Source of the DNA: Archegozetes longisetosus
Taxonomy: Eukaryota; Arthropoda; Arachnida; Sarcoptiformes; Trhypochthoniidae
Assembly: GCA_018873245.2 (NCBI GenBank)
Contig: JAEMBT020000007.1
Span: 3,157,129-3,221,128, forward strand
Reading direction: 5' to 3'
Length of the DNA: 64,000 nucleotides
The position numbers and the translations under genes are program-made. Positions 34,600-47,362 of the stretch are shown here, one piece after another. Within the stretch, counting starts at the first letter, position 1, and each line of letters opens with the position of its first letter. The notes beneath the pieces were generated by a model. The model did not search any database. It was not told the DNA's origin and saw only the letters and a program-made list of their open reading frames with translations.

Positions 34600-36406
34600 G
34601 ATCGACTTATTATTTGCAATACAGTGCTATACACAAAATTAAAAACTAAAGACAAGTTATCTTAATCGGATAACATTTAATAAACGCTATACATGTATTC
34701 CCTGGTAAGCTAATGTTCAAATAAGGAACTTTTGAACATTTCTACAAAACATGTGTTTAAAATAGTGCGTTATTTGAGTAATTTTAATTTTTTGTCATTT
34801 ACTCTTCTTTTGAATGAGTCTCATCGATAAAAAGTTCGAAACCTTTCTCACATTTACGTCATGTACTCCGCTCATAACTTCCTTTTAAGACCTACTTGAG
34901 CAAAATATTACTGAAAGACTTTCCTTATTTTTCAAGTTTACATATAACATTGTATATTAACTAGGGAGTTTGACCTTCAATAATCATTTCTATAAAAATT
35001 ACTTCATAATCACATAATGTATTTTAGAAATATGTGCATAGAAATAACTTATTAATCATTTCAAGCAAGGAAGAGCCGATCATGGAAAGACTTCTACACA
35101 ATACCTCTATTTTGTATTATTCCAAGGACTATCGGTTAATAGATTTTTTTATTCAAATCAAACGAACATTAATGTGAAAAATGAAAGACGTGAAAGCAAC
35201 TGCGTCACCAGGTAGGGACGGTGGGGCAACTTTAATCTCGAGCTGAGAGATGTAAAAGAAATATAACTTCACAAGTCGAAAGTCAGTCAGTAGATGAATC
35301 AAATTAAACAACTTTCTACTGTAGAAATTTCATATTGGTTTGTAAGATTTCAAGTTTTCTGTCAAATTTTGTTTTTAATTACCAAAGTGTTCAGTAGAAA
35401 CTTTTCGTAACCATTATTTCCTGTCTCGAGCTCACAGTTCTTGATGAGTTTAACCATACTAACTTAATCACACCTCTACAAAGACCATAGAATCGACTTT
35501 TAGGTATCTACGAACAAGTTGGTAGTTGCATACGAATGTTATTTTAGAGACTTTTATAGAAATGTAATCTTAAGTAGGATAAGATAATTAATACTAATAA
35601 AAACAACCTTACCTATGACATCTCGTATATTAAGATCAGTTAATTTAAGTTGAAACAAGCTGGCCCACAAATTTTGAACTTGTACAATTATGAAATAATA
35701 GAACATGTTTTCACTGGGTATTAGTCTTTAATCCTATCCTCATGCAAAAAACACTAACTGACAAAAATCAGAGTTATAAAACTTGTAAAAGTTTTAATAG
35801 AGAAATAACATGCTTTAGTTTGAAAGGAACTCAATAGTTACTAATATATAAGAGAAAAAATTGTTTGTAAGCTTAGTCTTTTTTGACTATTTTACACTAA
35901 AATTTGGAGGTTAAAGTGTACTCTTTTTCTAGTGCGACTTTTATTATTTCATGATTGTACCACTTCGTAATGCGATCACGTCACTGCATGAAGAAATAAT
36001 TCTAGAATTAAATAAGGAAATAAAGGTATAGTAAAAGAAAATTGTCGAATTTTAACTTTTCTGATGCTATCAAACGCTTCTCAAGACAGTGTCAAACTCT
36101 AATCTGAACATTATACGTACCGATAAGCCTCATAAAGAAAATTGACTTGATTCTTAGGTCCGATCTCAAATAAGAAAACTAATTGACTAAACAGTTTTAA
36201 ATGAAAAATAGCCATTTTTCATATTATAACTATTCCAATTATAACTGATAGTAATTCTTTGCGAATAAAATTGCAAAATTTTCTGAAGACTCAACAAAAC
36301 ATATTGATGAAAATTAACTTCATTTTGTTTGAGAATCTATCAAAAATATTTACTGATTCTTGATTAAAGTTTAATATTCTTAACTTTTAAAAAATCCTTT
36401 TCACTG
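34600..36406. other. Intergenic, nothing recognised
   Basis: AT-rich; only short random frames. Confidence 0.5.
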
Positions 36407-37199
36407 ACTGGTAACTGATGCGCGTACCACCGTTTGAGAAATACTGATATCAACTATTTATTGCTTATCGAAAATATGAATTGTTTTTCGAACTGTATTA
36501 ATTAGGTATTGTGATATCAATTTTTAAAAATTATAGTGTGCTTATGGTTAAATCAATTACATGGACTCAGAGTAAACTCCGAAGCACTTCAACTGAATCC
36601 ATGTAATATTGTGAGGTTAAAAAAATATATATTGTAAATTTGAAGTGCTTGACACGAATTTTTACTTAACTAATAAGAAACAGAAGGTGAAGCAGTAACT
36701 TGATTGATAATAAGCACATAAAAGTGTGTGTGGATTTATTATGTAATTTTTATAGTGTCAAAGAAATAAGTATATCAGTAATACGAATGAAAAGCTTCTC
36801 AAAGTAAATTTAATAAAGTTTGTTGCTTTCATCTAAGCTAATGCAATTAATAAATCTATACAATTTAGTAAAGTACTCAAAGTCCTTGAAATTTTCTATA
36901 CATCGCAAAGTCTATTCATATTTATCCAAATTGATATTAACTAAAAGGAATTAACGAAATTGTAATTTTTTTCCTGCCCATGAATGCACATAAGAATTTT
37001 AGTTTCTATGAACTAATAGAATATTTTCTCCTAATAATAAGTGATAAAAAATGTTAGATAATTAAGCGCTCACCTTAATTTCGAATTTGAATTAAATGAT
37101 AGGATAATTGGTACGATTCATTCATTACAATAAGCAATAAAAATAGTGGTAGAGGTTACTTTAAGTCAAGACATGTTTCAAGTATTTACAACTTGTTAT

Positions 37200-37631
37200 T
37201 AGGGTAACCAAGTGTCCCGCATTGTGCGGGATTGTCCCACATTTAAGAGTTGTATCCCACGTGCCGTATGCACCCTTTGCGGGACGGAAAATATACATTT
37301 TAAGATTTATCTTAACAGATTTCCACTGTATGTTTTTTATTTAATGCAAATAACGTAATTTTATTGTTAACACGTTTCTTATCTTAAAATATGTAGAAGT
37401 CTTTAGATAAAGAGTTTTAATCCATTTATCTGATACCTTGTTTTCATTCACATCGTGTGTGACTCTTATAAAGTGCAGTTCTCAATCAAGTCTTTAGTTT
37501 ATATTTCAAGTAATTGTTATTTCAAACTGTGATTTTTAATTTCAATCAGGTTAAAACTCTTTAAAAAATTTTGTAAGGGGAGCCAAAATTTTTTTGTCCC
37601 GCATTTAAAAGTTTTTGACTTGGTCACCCTA
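37200..37631. mobile_element. Non-autonomous hAT
   Basis: Ends TAGGGTAACCAAGT and complement, with the 8-bp duplication CTTGTTAT on both sides (37192-37199, 37632-37639). Empty site at about 42053 in duplication copy 2. Subterminal sequence (GTCCCGCAT, GCGGGACGGAA) matches the larger hAT at 51816-53824, so it is a deletion derivative of that family. Confidence 0.92.
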
Positions 37632-38215
37632 CTTGTTATATAGATATGAATTTTTTGTCAATCCAAATAAAATAATCGAAGTATATCTGCAATGAAATGA
37701 GATAAATATTGGCAGTTATACGATCAATAAAATGTCTTACATTTTACTTTCTATAGATTAAATAGTCTCAAAATAGTCTCAAATTACTCGACAAATGTTG
37801 AGCAACGAATGAGAATTCATTTTCTACTTAAATAAAAGATTTGACCTTCGATTTCTTTGAAAAATCTATTTTATAGATCATTTCGAAATTCAAATAAGTT
37901 ATTCGGAAACATAGAATAAATGCTAAAGGTATTACTCATACCAATTGTTGATAATAAGGTTTAAATAGTAAATCGGATTTTCACTGATGGACAAGGTTTA
38001 AGTTAGATATAACAAAACTGCGTAATCATTAGAAGGCATAACTCATTTTATTTGAAAGTTAAGACTGATCACAAATAAAGTCATATAGTTATTACTTATC
38101 GTTACGGGAAAGAGCAGATTGACTTTCAATCGAACAAATCAGTCTTATTATGAGATAACTGCGTATAACTAATTTTACCATCAATCAACTGAATGACCTC
38201 AAAGCTACTGATAAG

Positions 38216-38399
38216 TAGCGTTGCCAAGTCTCAAGGAATTAACCGGTACAGTAAGTATAAATTAACTTCTGAGTTTCTGCAGAAAAAAGGTCTGAGTAAT
38301 ATAACTATTACTATACATTTGGACCCTTTTCTACTGTTGGGGCTAAGGGGTTAATTTATCTGACTGTACAGGTCAGTTCCTTGAGATTTGGCAAGCTAA
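38216..38399. mobile_element. MITE just upstream of the UGT copy 4 promoter
   Basis: Ends TAGCGTTGCCAAGTCTC and complement; 8-bp duplication CTGATAAG at both sides (38208-38215, 38400-38407). It lies about 30 bp upstream of the TATA-like element. The empty site is seen at about 42835 (GCTGAAAAGCGC). Confidence 0.9.
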
Positions 38400-38429
38400 C
38401 TGATAAGCGCAAAGCAGTTGAAGAGTAAG

Positions 38430-38437
38430 TACAAAAG
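38430..38437 (+). promoter_or_regulatory. TATA-like box of UGT copy 4, one base changed
   Basis: TACAAAAG where the sister genes have TATAAAAG, in the same GTAAGTA(C/T)AAAAGCATTGG context, 122 bp before the ATG. The change may weaken TATA binding; transcription data would be needed. Confidence 0.55.
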
Positions 38438-38551
38438 CATTGGATTCAATAGCTTAACAAGTTATTATACTGTAACTCAATTCAGAGAAGTCTTTAAGAT
38501 ATAACTCTATTTTAACGGAATAAGTTTTGAAGATAACTTCAAGAGGTTAAT

Positions 38552-39919
38552 ATGCCTGAAAGATTGACAATACTTTTTTATCCATGGGATGGTATGGGGC
38601 ATGTCAGTGCCTGTATTGGTATCGCAGAAGTATTAAGAGATAGAGGGCATAGAATTGTGTTCGCTGTAAGCCATAGCTGGAAGTGTAGGCTCAACATATA
38701 TGGTTTCGAAGAAGAAATTATTGAACAAGAGCACTCGACTGGTCAAACAGCTGAAGATCCAGCAAAATTTTGGGCAGATTTCTTTGTAAGGAATGGACTG
38801 ATTAATTCATTAACACCATTAGAAAAGATGAAGAATGCGAACAAATATGTAATAAGAGATCTCATTGAAATGTCTAAAATTTCTGATCCATTGGTCAAAG
38901 ATATATTGGGTCGCATTAAACCAAGTGTTATAATTGTTGATGGCTTTGTCTGGATGCCATCAATCATGTGTTCGGGTATTCCATGGGTTTGGTCTGTGAG
39001 TTGCAATCCTTTGTGTATTGATTACGCTCTGGATGACGACAATATTCCACCATCATTCTTAGGTTTGAGACAAATATTCAACAATTAACATCACAAACGA
39101 TTTTAAAACTCATGTTTTCACTGAACAGGTTTATCACCTGATAGTCAGCGCGAATTATGGAATGAGATGAGAGAAGAAAAAAATAAATCTTTGAGAGATA
39201 TATGTAATAATCATAATCAATGGCTTATGTCTAAAGGCTATCCTCCTCTACCAAATAATAAGTCGATAACTTCTTCTCCTTATCTAAATATTTATATGTA
39301 TCCCGAAGAAATCGATTACACATATACAGAACAATTGAGATCGAATTGGCATCGATTCGATTGTTTCAAGAGATCTGGAAACGAAGACAGTTTCGAAGTT
39401 CCACAAAAATTGAGAAATAGATCTGGGAAATTGATTTATCTCTCAATGGGATCAATGGGTGGTGCAGATGTTAAGCTCATGAAGAGATTGGTTTCAATAT
39501 TATCAAAATCGGAACATCGGTTTATTGTGTCGAAGGGTCCACTTCACGAACAATACGAATTGGCAGAAAATATGTGGGGTGAGGGAGTTGTTCCTCAAAT
39601 CAAAATCTTACCGATTGTAGATCTTGTTATAACTCATGGTGGAAACAATACTTTTACCGAAACCTTGTACTTCGGTAAACCAATGATTATAATGCCTCTA
39701 TTCATTGATCAATTCGATAACGCACAGAGAATACAAGATAAAGGATTAGGTGTTAGACTCGATTTGTATGAATGCACGGAATCTGAATTACTTGAAAGTA
39801 TTGATAAATTGTTAAATGATAAAAATGTTGCCTCAAAATTAGAGAAAATATCTAAAAGAATACAAACATCAAAAAGTATATTAAAAGTTGCACAACTTAT
39901 TGAAGGACTGGTCAAATAA
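38552..39919 (+). CDS. UDP-glycosyltransferase, bacterial-type mite UGT (copy 4)
   Basis: Exons 38552-39062 and 39129-39919 with a 66-bp phase-1 intron; 433 residues. Motifs: LTILFYPWDGMGHVSACIGI with the catalytic His, VIIVDGFVWMPS, then VDLVITHGGNNTFTETLYFG and PLFIDQFDNAQR. No signal peptide or anchor. The last ~165 residues differ from UGT copy 1, some 29 kb away on the other strand, at only two positions (GGA/GGI before DVKLM and LLE/LLG before SIDK), while exon 1 differs at many; the 3' UTRs are also close. It is the first copy of the tandem duplication B. Its promoter has a MITE and a TATA change that its twin at 42989 lacks. Confidence 0.94.
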
Positions 39920-39924
39920 AAGTA

Positions 39925-41460
39925 CATTGTTTTAAAATCGCTAATCTTTTATTAACTAAGATAAAATGTCGATTTTTATAATATAATCATTTATCAGATG
40001 CATTCTCCGGTTTTAGTTCAAATAAAATTTGTTATCCTTTAAATGTTATGTTGTGCTACACATAAATTATTACAAATACAGTATATGTTTTACATCTATT
40101 AATACTAGTGGCCAGATGAGCACAACTAATAACTGGTTATCTCTATTTAACTTTCATTTTATTTCATTTATTGTTTGATTTGTGTTTAAAATTGGCTCAA
40201 CAGTGACGAAACTAGAGCTATTTATTGCAATGCAAATTAGACGTCACTTTTAAAATATGGTAAATCAAATCCTATTCACTGTTATATATGTAATATGTGA
40301 CTACGCATTGAATGTACAATTCATCAAAACTAAAAAAATTTTGCTTTTATACAGTAGAAACTCGTATATTCATTAAAATGACTGAATAGCAAAATACTCG
40401 GGAAAATACTAATGAAAATGTTGATTTTTAAAATTTTGAGTAAAATGAAATATAAAATAACTGATGCAATAGCACTGACCAACTATAAAGCATGTGATCT
40501 GTCACATAAAGGTTTTAGGTTCAGTATTTCGACTCAAATGGTTCAATAAAATACAACCCTAAATGCTTTAAAAATATCTCTAAATTGTATAACTTTTTTC
40601 ACTACCGAGTTTTAGTTTTGATCAATTGTACAAATGATAGAACTTAATTATTAGTCGGTTTCAAATTCTACATTAAAATAAACCTTTAGAGTGAGATAAG
40701 AAAATCAAATTTATTCAATTACTCAAAACTTTTGCTCATTTTGAACAAAATCAAAAGTATTTTTACTTGTTTTTTCTTATTTATTCAAATACTATTAAAT
40801 AATCCATTGAAATGAATTGAACCAAAAAGTTATATAAATGTTAATAATCTCGACTCAAGTTCTAAGAAAATTAAGAAATAACCTTCAACTTTGCTATTAT
40901 ATAAGTATATCTGTAATGTCTATAAAATTTATCTTTCAATAGTTCTATGCACAAATTGTAATCAATTGGTAGATAAATGTGTTTCATTAAGAGATATTTC
41001 AAATAGAAAGAAGTTTTATCATAGATTATTAGTCGTACAAAAAATGATAGTTTCTTACCTCCTATAATTAAAGGGGTTTAAAATTGAATTCTCCTTCGAA
41101 CCACCATACATTCAGCCTCAAAACCTTTATGCAAATTTTGAGGTGAGGACTTCTAAGGCTGCTCTTCAAAAGTTCTATTCACATGTTTGGTGAGAGAATA
41201 AGCTTTATTGACATTTCAAAACACATGACTTACTAAAACTGAGGCACAACTTTAAACGGATTTATCACAGATTTTCCAATAATCACAAGTTCTTGCATAC
41301 AATCCTCAGGTGAATCAATGATTCTACCAAATCAGGTATCAATAAGTTTAAATATGAAGTTTATTGCATCGGGTTTCCTGATTTAGATGCAAGAACCAAA
41401 ATTTTTGGATATCATTGAAAATGCAAATTTTTGATATATTTAATGACACATAATATAGTA
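39925..41460. other. Intergenic within duplication B copy 1
   Basis: The first ~210 bp and the last ~270 bp match the 3' flank of UGT copy 5. The middle has no counterpart and no recognisable gene. Confidence 0.5.
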
Positions 41461-42528
41461 ATTGAATACTGGTAACTGATGCGCATACCACCGTTTGAGA
41501 AATACTGATATCAACTATTTATTGCTTATCGAAAATATGAATTATTTTTCGAACTGTATTAATTAGGTATTATCATATCAATTTTTGAAAATTATAGTGT
41601 GCTTATGGTTAAATCAATTACATGGACTCAGAGTAAACTCCGAAGCACTTCAACTGAATCCATGTAATATTGTGAGGTTAAAAAAATATATATTGTAAAT
41701 TTGAAGTGCTTGACACGAATTTTTACTTAACTAATAAGAAACAGAAGGTGAAACAGTAACTTGATTGATAATAAGCACATAAAAGTGTGTGTGGATTTAT
41801 TATGTCATTTTTATAGTGTCAAAGAAATAAATATATCAGTAATACGAATGAAAAGCTTCTCAAAGTAAATTTAATAAAGTTTGTTGCTTTCATCTAAGCT
41901 AATGCAATTAATAAATCTATACAATTTAGTGAAGTGCTCAAAGTCCTTGAATTAAATAATAGGATAATTTAATATTGTAGGATTCATTCATTACAATAAG
42001 CAATAAAGATAATGGTAGAGGATACTTTAAGTCAAGACAAGTTTTAAGTATTTACAACTTTTTATATAGATATGAATTTTTGTCAATCCAAATAAAATAA
42101 TCTCAGTCTATCTTATGGAATGAAATCAATTTTGGCAGTTATACGATCAATAGAATGTCTTACACTTTACTTCCTATATATTAAATAGCCTCAAACTACT
42201 CGACAAATGTTGAGCAACGAATGAGAATTCATTTTTTACTTAAATAAAAGATTTAACCTTCGATTTCTTTGAGAAATCTATTTTTAGATTATTTCGAAAT
42301 TCTAATAAGTTATTCGCAAATATAAAATAAATGACAAAGATATTAGTCATACAAATGATTGCTAATAATTTGAGGTTTAAATAATTAATCGGATTTTCAA
42401 TGATGAACAAGGTTTGAGCTAGATATAACAAAATTGCGTAATCATTAGAAAGCAAAAAATAATTTGATTTGAAAGTCAAGACTGATCACAAATAAAAAAG
42501 TGAATGTCATATAGTTATTAATTATCAC

Positions 42529-42719
42529 TAGAGTTGTGATTTTTCGGTGAAAACTGTTCTTTACCTCCAATTTTTATCTTCGGTAATCATCAAAACTCTT
42601 TCAATTCATGTATTTTAAATTATTTAAAATCTAAAAGACATAAATCGAACGAGTTTTCATGATTACAGAAGAAAAAAATTGAAGAAAAAGAACGGTTTTC
42701 ACCGAAAATCACAGCTCTA
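42529..42719. mobile_element. Hairpin MITE, hAT-type target
   Basis: Ends TAGAGTTGTGATTTTTCGGT and complement, arms about 45 bp; flanks ATTATCAC / CTTATCAC (8 bp, one difference). Copy 1 shows the empty site near 38095 (ACTTATCGT). Confidence 0.85.
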
Positions 42720-42866
42720 CTTATCACTAAGGGAGGAGCAAATTGCCTTTCAATCGAACAAATTAGTCCTATTATGAGATAACTACGTATAAATACCTTG
42801 TACCATCAATCATTTGAATGACCTTAAATCAGCTGAAAAGCGCAAAGCAGTTGAAGTAAGAGTAAG

Positions 42867-42874
42867 TATAAAAG
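42867..42874 (+). promoter_or_regulatory. TATA box of UGT copy 5
   Basis: TATAAAAG, 115 bp before the ATG, in the context shared by the UGT promoters. Confidence 0.7.
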
Positions 42875-42988
42875 CATTGGACTCAATAACTTAACAAGTT
42901 TTTATACAGTGATTCAAATCAGAGAAGTCGCTAACATATAACTATATTTTAATAGAATAAGTTTTAAGGACAACTTTAAGAAGTTAAT

Positions 42989-44831
42989 ATGCCTGAAAAT
43001 TTGACAATACTTTTTTGTCCGTTGGATGCTATGGGGCATGTCAGTGCCTGTATTGGTATCGCAGAATTATTAAGAGATAGAGGGCATAGAATTGTGTTCG
43101 CTGTAAGTGATAGCTGGAAGGGAAAGTTGAGAATACATCATTTTGAAGAAGAAATTATTGAAGAGCACAATTCGACTGATCAAACAATTAAAGATCCGGC
43201 AAAACTTTGGGCAGATATCTGCGAAAAGAGTAAACTGTTTAGCTCACTAACACCATTAGAGAAGATGAAGAATACGAACGAATATTTTTTAAAAGAACTC
43301 GCCGACAGATATAAAGTCGCTGACCCAGTGGTCAAAGATATAGTGGATCGCATTAAACCGAATGTTATAATTGTTGATAACTATGTTTGGATGCCATCGA
43401 TCATGTGCTCTCGTATTCCATGGGTTTGGTCTATAAGTACTAATCCTTTGTGTATTGATTATGCTTTGGATGACGAAAATATTCCACCATCGCTTTTAGG
43501 TTTGATACAAATGAATATTTTTTTTATTTTTGAAGAGCCTTAAGTTTAAGACTAAAATGCTAAAAGGCATATATCAAGACATATACACATATATGTTTTG
43601 ATTTCGTTCAAATATTCAACTCTTAAATGGCAAAATAGTATAGAGATAAGTAGTTCATAAGTCTTATCGCGATAAGTTTTGAGATGAAAATTACATAATA
43701 AAACATAAACCTTTCAACTTATGAATATTTGATTTATTTATATAAACAAAGACAATATAACAAATGAATGATTCACATGCTTTGCAAATAATTAATAGCA
43801 CTAATTCTCATTCATATGAATCTGTACTGAAGTAAAGCTAAAAGCTGATAAGCACATGAAAAGTAGGATAAGCACTAAACCTTTAGTAATTGGGATTCCC
43901 ATTCATTTTAAATATAGTGTCTAATGCTTTTTATACTTTTAATCTTAAACCTAAGACTTCTTTTTCTTCAAAAATAAATATTCAAATATTCAATAATTAA
44001 CATCACAATTGATTTTAAAACTCATGTTTTCACTGAACAGGTTTGCCAATTGATAGTCAGCGCGAATTATGGAATGAGATGAGAGAAGAAAAAAATAAAT
44101 CATTGAGAGATATATGTAGTAATCATAATAAATGGATTATGTCTAAAGGATATCCTCCTCTGCCAAATAATAAGTTGACAACTCCTTCTCCTTATCTAAA
44201 TATTTATATGTATCCCGAAGAAATCGATTACACATATACAGAACAATTGAGATCGAATTGGTATCGATTCGATTGTTTTATGAGATCTGGTAATGAACAC
44301 AATTTCGAAGTTCCACAAAAATTGAGAAATAGATCTGGAAAATTGATTTATCTCTCAATGGGATCAATGGGTGGCATAGATGTTAAGCTCATGAAGAGAT
44401 TGGTTTCAATATTATCAAAATCGGAACATCGCTTTATTGTGTCGAAGGGTCCACTTCACGAACAATACGAATTGGCAGATAATATGTGGGGTGAGGGAGT
44501 TGTTCCTCAAATCAAAATCTTACCGATTGTAGATCTTGTTATAACTCATGGTGGAAACAATACTTTTACTGAAACCTTGTATTTCGGTAAACCAATGATT
44601 ATAATGCCTCTATTCATTGATCAATACGATAACGCACAGAGAATACAAGATAAAGGATTAGGCGTTAGACTCGATTTGTATGAATGCACGGAATCTGAAT
44701 TACTTGAAAGTATTGATAAATTGTTAAATGATAAAAATGTTGCCTCAAAATTAGAGAAAATATCTAAAAGAATACAAACATCAAAAGGTATATTAAAAGT
44801 TGCACAACTTATTGAAGGACTGGTCAAATAA
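42989..44831 (+). CDS. UDP-glycosyltransferase, bacterial-type mite UGT (copy 5)
   Basis: Exons 42989-43499 and 44041-44831; 433 residues. The phase-1 intron is 541 bp instead of about 66 because a 470-bp MITE has inserted in it; donor and acceptor are unchanged. Motifs: LTILFCPLDAMGHVSACIGI with the catalytic His, VIIVDNYVWMPS, then VDLVITHGGNNTFTETLYFG and PLFIDQYDNAQR. No signal peptide or anchor. Exon 2 is very close to copies 1 and 4 (GLPIDSQRELW start shared with copy 1), exon 1 less so. Clean TATA box and intact frame: probably active. Confidence 0.94.
43513..43982. mobile_element. MITE in the intron of UGT copy 5
   Basis: About 470 bp, ends GAATATTT...TTTTTGAAGA and diverged complement, arms about 50 bp; the direct repeat CAAAT flanks it (43508-43512, 43983-43987). 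UGT copies 1 and 4 show the short intron without it. Confidence 0.8.
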
Positions 44832-45444
44832 GAATATATTGTTTTGAAAATACTAATCTTTTCTTAATTAAGATAAACATAAGTATCATTTTCTATAATA
44901 CAGCAATTTATCTTATACATTTTCCCGATTATATTTTAAATAAAATTTGTTATCCTTTTAATGTTTTGTTGTACATAAGTTATTATAAATACAGTTTATA
45001 TATTTTGATTTATTTAATATCAGTAATCAAATACGAATGAGCACAAGTAATAACTGGTTATGGCCAGTTAGCTTCTTTTTTGGATTTTATTCCAATTATT
45101 CAAATTATTGTGTTTCATTTGTTTCACCCATATTTAAAAATTGACATATATCTCAATGAGAAAATAAACATTTATTTACATCTCGAAACATGACTTTAAT
45201 TTGACTATAATGAAGGCACAACTTTGAATGGGTTTACCTAAGACTTTCCGGTAATCAGAAGTTCTTGCTTATCATACAGTCCTCAGGTCAAAGATCTAAT
45301 CAATGTGTCTAAATATGAACTTTATGGCATCGATATTCCCGATTTGGGATGCAAGAACTAATATTATCGGGTATCACCGAAAATGCAAAGTTTTGAGATA
45401 TTTAATGACATATTAATAACATTAATGGAACATCAAATTTGATG

Positions 45445-45945
45445 ATTCAATAGTTTGAAAAACTTTCACGACTTCACCCCTTACATTTAGATATATGCAC
45501 TAAACTGTTATGCCGTTCTGGTCGAGCTCATAAACCTAAACGAATAACTGGGGACTAAAATAATTACTTACTCAGAACTCTGAAACAAAATTTCTGTTAA
45601 ATTCTTAATAATATTAAACTTTGATTGCATTCTTTCATTATCTTATAAAATTCTAAGTATTTAAATTAATATTTGATAAAAATACATAAAGGAATATAAC
45701 AAAATTTAAAAGTGATTTCATTATTTTGTTGACACGTAAAATATTATAAACATATTTAAAGGTTTTCACATTTTAAAGGATCTTTACTTCTTTTTAACAC
45801 TTTTTCAGTTTCGCTCAGAGGCTTAATGAGGTCCTCTCCTCGAAGCCACCGCCCAAAGACTATCTCTCTTTACAAGTTTTAAACATATCTTATATTAACA
45901 AAATAGATCTGAATTATAGGTGCGCTGGTCATGGGTTTATGCGAC
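45445..45945. other. Intergenic, nothing recognised
   Basis: AT-rich sequence beyond the end of duplication B. Confidence 0.45.
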
Positions 45946-45949
45946 TCGG

Positions 45950-46697
45950 TTCCATGACACTTATTCGTCAGACACTTGTTCATCTACATTTGTTCGTCTG
46001 GGACACTTATTCGTCCAAGACATTTGTTCGTCTAAGACATTTGTTCGTCCAATACATCTGTTCGTCCAATACATTTGTTGGTCCATTCAACCATTTGATC
46101 TACTGACCATTCGACCTAATAAGATATTTACTTCCAATATTTCTGTAATTCTCCCACTTCACTGCTAAACAACAAAACAGAAGACAACTGAGGACGTCGT
46201 CTTTCATCAAGATTGTAAGTATTATATTCATTTTCATCTACTTTTTTCTATTTCTAGATCATCAAGACTTAATCCACCAAGATCTCAAAATGCCACTGGA
46301 ATTTGTGAAGAGTACCAAAGGTAAGGATCGACTTGTTCACAATGGATACATTTTCAACAAGGATTATACTAAATCAGGTAAGACCTACTGGAAATGTATA
46401 AAATATATTGAGAATTGTAAAGGGCGCGCATACGGACGGCGAAAGGGTGTTTCATCACTCTGATGATCACAACCATGTCCCACAAGCGGCAATGAATCGA
46501 TGCAAAGAAAATTTATTTCACTTATGTTGCATCAAGGATAAATATATTTTCAGATGAACAAGCATCCTGAAAGTGTCTTAGACGAACAAATGTCCGACGA
46601 ACAAGTGTTCGACGAATAAGAGTCTCAGACGAACAAATGTCCGACGAACAAATGCCTTACGAACAAACGGCGACGAACAAGTGCCTGATACCATTTA
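45950..46697 (+). mobile_element. FLYWCH-bearing element with tandem-repeat inverted ends (MULE-like)
   Basis: The left end consists of about seven direct units of the type ACATTTGTTCGTCTAAG (45961-46084) and the right end of about seven complementary units (GACGAACAAATGTC type, 46574-46688). Between them lie a short intron-like stretch (GTAAGT...TTTCTAG) and a FLYWCH zinc-finger segment. This layout resembles non-autonomous MULEs with subterminal tandem repeats; target duplication not resolved. Confidence 0.7.
46290..46540 (+). pseudogene. FLYWCH zinc-finger fragment
   Basis: From ATG 46290 the frame reads MPLEFVKSTKGKDRLVHNGY, IFNKDYTKSGKTYWKCIKY and IENCKGRA, and then changes frame near 46430 to HTDGERVFHHSDDHNHVP, together a FLYWCH finger (W-x-C...C...H-x-H). 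In the first frame a TGA comes at 46461-46463. The rest of a MULE transposase is not present. Confidence 0.75.
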
Positions 46698-47362
46698 ATG
46701 AGTCATACATTTTGATAATTTTTCGTTTTTTTAAACTCTTGTTCTAAGTCCTATAAATATGCGGTTCTTTGCGGGTAACCTGCAGTTCTAAGCAGTAGAC
46801 GCGACCCGAACCGCGAACCGAGATCTTTAAAAAAAACTGGAACCGATCTTACCCGAACCGCTGAGCGTTTTATCCGCGCACCCATAATCTGAATTGCTAT
46901 TCTTTTAAAATACGATCTGCATTTCATAGCAAACATTAATACAGCGATAACCTTGAAAGCGTAAGTAAACTATTACGTAAAACATAAAGCATTTTTAGGA
47001 TAACTGTTTGACAAACTATTTAAAAACATGAAAAACTTATTTAAAGTCAGAGAATTCATATCTGCATAACAAAATTATCTGAGAACTTAGTAAATAATTT
47101 ATGATAAATTGATCGCATTTTAGATCTGCAGGCTGCTTAGAATAAAATGCTCTGTTTAATGAAATAACCCCAAAACAGGTTTTATGTACCCCAGAGTTTG
47201 ATTGTGACAACTCTTTATTTACAATAAAACTTTAAAATATTATTTTCATTGATAGTGATAATTTAAATTGATTTAAATAATTAATTATATATTTGCTTTT
47301 ATGTAGTTTATACATTAAAGATACATGTACTTTGAAGATATAATGCTTGTAGAAGAAGCGTT

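Larger units (their letters stand above)
36407..41467 (+). repeat. Segmental duplication B, copy 1 (contains UGT copy 4)
   Basis: Starts ACTGGTAACTGATGCG; the same start recurs 5061 bp later at 41468. The unit holds promoter, UGT gene and 3' region ending near TTTAATGACACATAAT. Specific to this copy are the hAT MITE at 37200, the MITE at 38216 and about 1 kb of extra sequence between 40.14 and 41.19 kb that contains no gene. Confidence 0.9.
41468..45440 (+). repeat. Segmental duplication B, copy 2 (contains UGT copy 5)
   Basis: Tandem, direct-orientation copy of 36407-41467. It lacks the two insertions of copy 1 but has its own MITEs at 42529 and 43513. Confidence 0.9.

Noticed and set aside
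35150-35260. Short GC-richer patch (CACCAGGTAGGGACGGTGGGG)
   Set aside because: No coding frame, no inverted partner, no RNA fold that I could support.
45961-46688. Regular short repeats reminiscent of a CRISPR array
   Set aside because: Units are adjacent without unique spacers, present in inverted orientation at two ends of one element, and the genome is eukaryotic.
46751-46936. Arg/Val-rich open frame and local GC-rich CGAACCG repeats
   Set aside because: Short degenerate repeats of one motif; no protein family and no boundaries for an element could be supported.
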